64,000 nucleotides of DNA from Leptodontidium sp. MPI-SDFR-AT-0119 (taxonomy: Eukaryota > Ascomycota > Leotiomycetes > Helotiales > Leptodontidiaceae): the NCBI GenBank assembly GCA_020726505.1, contig JAHLEZ010000023.1:248001-312000 (forward strand). The letters are read 5' to 3'. The translations under genes were made by a program, and so were the position numbers. Shown in pieces: positions 60,105 to 64,000 of the stretch (position 1 is its first letter; every line of letters begins with the position of its first letter). The notes beneath the pieces are model-generated. The model did not search any database. It had not been told where the DNA came from and worked only from the letters and a program-made list of their open reading frames with translations.

Positions 60105-60478
60105 GTTGAGATGTCGGCATAGCATTGCAAGAAGGAGAAATTGAACAGAGGTGAAGATGTTGAGTTGAGAATGCTGGTGCGGAGTGAGCATCGGAAGTTG
60201 TAAATAGGCTGGATTAAGTTTGTAGATGCGGATTTGTTAAATGCCGACGGGAGAATTCGCTTAGATACTTCCACGATCAATGCAATCCGCTCATGAGTAG
60301 AGTATGCATGTGACGAACGATACTTCCGAATACCTTGTATCGACCTCAAACCCACTCCATTGGTTTATTCCCCATTTCTCTAGCCAAAAATCATTATGTT
60401 CGTTCCTGTCGTAGCTCTCATGAGGATACCGAGACATACACAGTCTGTGGGGTAAAGCTCCACCTGCAGGCACCTCGG
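60105..60478. other. 3' flank of the CE1 gene up to the transposon
   Basis: About 370 bp holding the presumed 3' untranslated region of the esterase gene and its join to the transposon target TA at 60479. No other feature is seen. Confidence 0.5.
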
Positions 60479-60480
60479 TA

Positions 60481-60514
60481 CGGAAGGGGGTGGAAAGTGG
60501 GTCTCGTCCACCCC
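60481..60514 (+). repeat. Left terminal inverted repeat
   Basis: 34 bp starting CGGAAGGGGGTGGAAAGTGG, identical to the reverse complement of 61706-61739. A flanking GG-TA extends the match on the outside. Confidence 0.9.
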
Positions 60515-60590
60515 TGCTAGGCGGTGAGCTTCATCGAAGCTCGTAGAATCAAGTACCCTCACACGGATTTAATGAGTCCTTCTCTCTAAA

Positions 60591-61655
60591 TTGTATAGGG
60601 GATACATTGTCAAAATGCATTGGACTCATGAGACCCCAACTCGTGTGCGATTCAAAACCCTTCTCTCTGAAGGCTATTCCCAACGTGCAGCAGCACGTAA
60701 ACTCGGTATCCCACGCTCTTCAGCTCAATATTTCCTCGATAAACCTGATCGATTATCAAAGCCTTCTGGCGCTCCTTCAAAGATCTCGGACGCTCAAGTT
60801 GAAGAGATTATTAAGTGGTTTACAGGCCACTTCGATCGCCGACAGTTAAGCCTTAGACAAATCCGCGAGAAGTTCCACCTCGATTGCTGTGACAGAACCC
60901 TCCTTAATACCTTTGCTCGACACGGTTATCATTATCATACTCCCGATTGTAAACCCTTCATCTCCCAAGCGAATAAAATGAAAAGATGGATCTTTTCTAT
61001 TGAGAATTGGGATCGACCTAAAGAGTATTGGCGACGAGGACGATTTACAGACGAAACAATCACACGAACAGATCTTTTACGTCGAAGAAAGATTCTACGA
61101 AAACGAGGAGAGCGCCGGCGTTTAGATTGTATTCAATTCACATTTCATTCGAGTCATAAGTCAGTAATGGCGTGGGCAGCAATCGGGTATGGGTATAAGT
61201 CGAAGATACACTTTGTATCATATGAAGGAGAGGGCAAAGGGTTTACCCAGCAGAAGTATGCGGATCAGATCCTTCGAGGGCCTTTGAAAGAGATATTCGA
61301 GCAACCAGGGGATTTCTTTTGTGTGGAAGATAATAGTAACGTTCACGGAAAGAAAGATACACCTACGAACCACGGGTTGTGCAATGCCGTTCGATTAGAG
61401 TGTCATATATACTCTATCAACTGGCCTCCTTGTTCCCCTGATTTGAATCCGATTGAGAATATTTGGAGAGTTCTAAAGCAAAAGCTACGGAATCGAAATC
61501 CTCATGGCGGATGGAAATTAGAGGACTTAAAAGCAGCAATTCTTGATATTTGGGAGAACGAAATCTCTATCGAACTGATTAATGAATTCGTTGATACTAT
61601 GCCTCAAAGATTAGAGAAAGTACGACTTCGTAAAGGAGGACCTTCAGGGTGGTAA
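60591..61655 (+). CDS. Tc1/mariner (IS630-like) transposase, 354 residues
   Basis: Cut-and-paste transposase. The N-terminus carries a helix-turn-helix (LLSEGYSQRAAARKLGIPRS) for terminal-repeat binding, followed by a second winged-helix-like region (KWFTGHFDRRQLSLRQIREK). The catalytic acids are read as FTDET (codon 61050), VEDNSNVHG (codon 61329) and SPDLNPIENIW (Glu codon 61455). The spacing between the second Asp and the Glu is 41 residues, longer than the 34 of classical Tc1; counting to the Asp of SPDLN gives 36. The frame is intact from 60591 (or the Met at 60615) to a stop at 61653-61655, with no intron. Confidence 0.92.
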   Translation: MYRGYIVKMHWTHETPTRVRFKTLLSEGYSQRAAARKLGIPRSSAQYFLDKPDRLSKPSGAPSKISDAQVEEIIKWFTGHFDRRQLSLRQIREKFHLDCCDRTLLNTFARHGYHYHTPDCKPFISQANKMKRWIFSIENWDRPKEYWRRGRFTDETITRTDLLRRRKILRKRGERRRLDCIQFTFHSSHKSVMAWAAIGYGYKSKIHFVSYEGEGKGFTQQKYADQILRGPLKEIFEQPGDFFCVEDNSNVHGKKDTPTNHGLCNAVRLECHIYSINWPPCSPDLNPIENIWRVLKQKLRNRNPHGGWKLEDLKAAILDIWENEISIELINEFVDTMPQRLEKVRLRKGGPSGW

Positions 61656-61705
61656 TAGAATGTAAATAGACTACCAAATACAGAATCGAATGCGGCAGAA
61701 ACCAG

Positions 61706-61739
61706 GGGGTGGACGAGACCCACTTTCCACCCCCTTCCG
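61706..61739 (-). repeat. Right terminal inverted repeat
   Basis: 34 bp ending CCCCCTTCCG, the exact inverse of the left repeat, followed by the target TA. Confidence 0.9.
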
Positions 61740-62011
61740 TACCACGGATGTCACATGGGTAGCGAAGACCGAAGATCATCGTAGATTCGAGGATGGTGGG
61801 TTCTATTTGAAGTGAAGTAAAGATATTATAAGTATTCATCGCTCAAGACGTCCAGACTCTCTAGATTATTCCTTCTTCACCTCTCTAAAAGTGCCCCTTA
61901 CATACACCTCTTAAAACAGCCTAGCCGTTCCCACGGCTAACCGACACCTCACTACTCACAACGACATCACTCCTCATCCAGCCTCAAAGTCTCAGAACAA
62001 ATATGTAAACC

Positions 62012-63807
62012 ATGTCCTCTCACGACTCAGAACCAGAATCAGACGCGGAGGTAAGGACCGTCGGAATTCATTACACTCTATACTAGCAATCTGTCTTTTT
62101 CAATCGCGCTGCCTCTTTCTCGCGATGTTTCCTTTCCCGCCTCATTTTCCTCTCGTTGAAATCAACCACGCTCTTTCATTGCATCGTATGCCACTGTCAT
62201 TTTAATCCGATTTACGTTTATCTATTCTGTCATCAATATTCCGGGTTGTTCTGCGCGTCATTTTTGAGCAGTTGATCACCCAGCCCGTCGCAATGAGCGT
62301 GCTGCTGCGCCCTCAACCCGCAACAGTCACTACACCTGCAGACGATTTTCCACGCTATACCTACTCACGAAGACTGACATCGGGCACACAGTCCATAACT
62401 TCCGCGTCCTCCATCACAACACCAGCCTTTATACCAGGCTTCACACCAGTGCCGTGGTACCACTTCTCTCTCCGAACTATCGTCCTCATCACCCTCCCTC
62501 TCTTCTCTCTTGCTGGCCTCTACGGAACTCTCATTCTCGGAGACGCAAATGGAACTTTCAAAGCCATCATGGCGCTCATCGCGTCTGAGAAGCCGAGATT
62601 CCCTGGCACCGACGACGAGCTGCTGATGCAGTACACGCAGATTGGCTGGCTGGATAAGCAACTGACTGTCTTGGTCACGTTCTTTGCGCCAGTTGTGGAT
62701 ATGAATCAAGGTGCCCTATCTATGTTTTCAATCTTTGGGACAGGTCAATTTGGGGCGGCGTGGACGTTGATGGTTATGGAAAGTCTACGGATGGGGAATC
62801 GGAGGAGGGTTGTGAGTTTGTAAGTGCCCCTCGTTCCCGCTCCCTAACAACCCGACTTGAGTTTGAGTGAGATCAAATCTGATTTCATGTCATCCGATAT
62901 TAGTGTTGGAACCTTTGGCCTCATCTTCCAAAACATCTCCTACACAGTCACAGTTCCAATTTGGCTCTTCATCCACCTCCTTACCTCACCAGTATCCAAA
63001 CCGTTCCCAGGCACACATGCCAACAGCGTCCTCCTCATCTCGCCCTGGGACCTCCGCATCCTCCCCGCCTCCATAATACTGAGTTTCCTGGTCCCATCAA
63101 TCCTCATGGGCCTAGATGCACCAAACGTAGTCTCAACACTCACCCACCAACGCTTCATCGCACTCTGGCAACCCTTTCCCCTCTGGACAGTCCTGATCCA
63201 CGTCTTCCTCCGCAGCACTCTCCAAACCCTCTCCTCAACCCTCTTTTCCTCCACCACCAAAACCTCAACAACTTCTCGTCCCAAAACCCCCCTCGGAGCA
63301 ACCTACCTCAGCAATGCCAAACACGTCTACCGCTTCATCCTCACGCTCTGCCTCATAACCCACCTCCCAATCCTAATCCTCTCCTCCCTCCCACCCTCAC
63401 TCATCCCCTCCACTCTTCCTACCCTCCGCGCCATGTCAGCCCAATCACCCCTCGACATCTACATCCCCTACCTCCCCCTCCCCTCGCACCAAGTCTCCTC
63501 CCTCGAAGAAGGCGTCCACACTTTCCTCATCTGGGACATGTATATCGGCTCGTTCGCCTTCCTGCTGTGGGGAATCCTACTATATAGGAACGCGACAACC
63601 GAAAAGGCTATTGTTGATCCGAATACTAGCTTGCCTATTTACAGGGAGCTGCTTCTTGGGGAGAGGATTGGAGATGGTATGGCGTGGAGGAAGTTGGCGG
63701 GGAAGGTTGTCATGTGGTGTATTCTTGCTGGGCCGATTGGAGCCCTGGCTGTGCTACTTTGGGAGAGGGATGCGATTGTTAGGCAGAAGATTAAGCAGGG
63801 GATTTAA
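62012..63807 (+). CDS. Multi-pass integral membrane protein, 496 residues
   Basis: Family not recognised with confidence. Exons 62012-62050, 62272-62819 and 62904-63807 sum to 1491 nt. Exon 1 encodes MSSHDSEPESDAE and joins in phase 0 to LITQPVAMSVLLRPQP. If exon 1 is wrong, the ATG at 62293 would be the start. Hydrophobic stretches suggest 8-9 helices, for example LRTIVLITLPLFSLAGLYGT, VGTFGLIFQNISYTVTVPIW, ASIILSFLVPSILMGL, FILTLCLITHLPILILSSL, FLLWGILLY and VVMWCILAGPIGALAVLLW. The second acceptor was chosen to join RRRVVSF to VGTFGLIFQ in frame. There is no signal peptide. Related multi-pass proteins occur in many ascomycetes, often without known role. The leader lies directly next to the transposon's right end. 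Confidence 0.75.
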
Positions 63808-64000
63808 AAGGCTTGAATGGAAGAGAGACTGGGGGAATGATGGGAAGTGAACAGTGTTGTTGAGTATTCATTACGTGGGTGGTAATTTGAGTTACCGTTT
63901 TCGAAATTCGGGTGAACGTTTGCTCAATTAGAAGAATTTGAAGACGGCCTGTGTTCAAATTCTTGCTTCACTTTCTCTCTGATGACTATTAACGCAATTT
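63808..64000. other. 3' flank at the window end
   Basis: AT-rich downstream sequence of the membrane protein gene. Nothing else is seen. Confidence 0.5.

Larger units (their letters stand above)
60479..61741 (+). mobile_element. Complete Tc1/mariner-type DNA transposon, 1.26 kb
   Basis: The element is bounded by TA dinucleotides (60479-60480 and 61740-61741), the target-site duplication of this superfamily. Inside are perfect 34-bp inverted repeats starting CGGAAGGGGGTGG (60481-60514 and 61706-61739) and one uninterrupted transposase gene. Identical repeats and an open reading frame suggest recent insertion. It sits about 375 bp downstream of the CE1 esterase stop and about 270 bp upstream of the next gene, and disrupts neither. 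Confidence 0.9.

Noticed and set aside
62961..63587. 208-codon plus-strand frame rich in Pro and His
   Set aside because: Out-of-frame shadow of the membrane-protein exon 62904-63807.
1..64000. Biosynthetic cluster, CRISPR array, provirus or defence island
   Set aside because: No polyketide, peptide or terpene synthase, no regular repeat-spacer array, and no viral or reverse-transcriptase genes were recognised on either strand.

Overview
The window is genomic DNA of a filamentous ascomycete (Pezizomycotina). The evidence is short spliceosomal introns (mostly 45-120 nt) with GTRNGT donors and CTRAY branch points, fungal-only families (CFEM/Pth11-like receptor, DUF1996, AA9 with CBM1), C/T-rich promoter leaders and widely spaced genes. 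The mix of plant-wall enzymes and secreted proteins suits a plant-associated or saprotrophic Leotiomycete-like fungus, but the class is an inference. No rRNA, tRNA, CRISPR array or virus was recognised. Exon borders were set by reading both strands. For most intact genes the exon sum is divisible by three and restores a continuous family-like protein.

Region 1 (1-18.6 kb) is a conserved housekeeping block. It holds a 12-exon ABCC/YCF1-type transporter on the minus strand (3990-10493), a CBF1-type bHLH factor on the minus strand (12526-13370), a 2.8 kb divergent promoter with three CACGTG boxes, and the GID-complex subunit FYV10/GID9 on the plus strand (16148-17590).

Region 2 (18.6-48 kb) is accessory and rich in decaying genes. 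Intact genes are an AA9 LPMO with CBM1, a GH16 glucanase, a GNAT acetyltransferase, a small four-helix membrane protein, a 10-cysteine secreted protein whose intron carries an array of branch-point motifs, an M43 metalloprotease, an 82-residue protein with a cysteine-rich tail, and a CE1 esterase. Between them lie broken copies of a DUF1996 gene, an AIF-like oxidoreductase, an F-box-like gene, an MFS transporter, an alpha/beta hydrolase and an NmrA-like gene. A CFEM-Pth11 receptor appears to have lost its seventh helix.

Region 3 (48-52.2 kb) is a 4.2 kb AT-rich stretch with no gene I can support.

Region 4 (52.2-64 kb) holds a Gtr2/RagC-type GTPase, a protein with a MIF/tautomerase domain buried inside a longer disordered chain, a second CE1 esterase, a complete 1.26 kb Tc1/mariner-type transposon with 34-bp inverted repeats and an intact transposase, and a multi-pass membrane protein.

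Functional themes are extracellular polysaccharide breakdown (AA9, GH16, two CE1 esterases), extracellular proteolysis and surface sensing, set beside conserved regulators of nutrient response (GID complex, Rag GTPase, CBF1) and vacuolar detoxification (YCF1-type pump).
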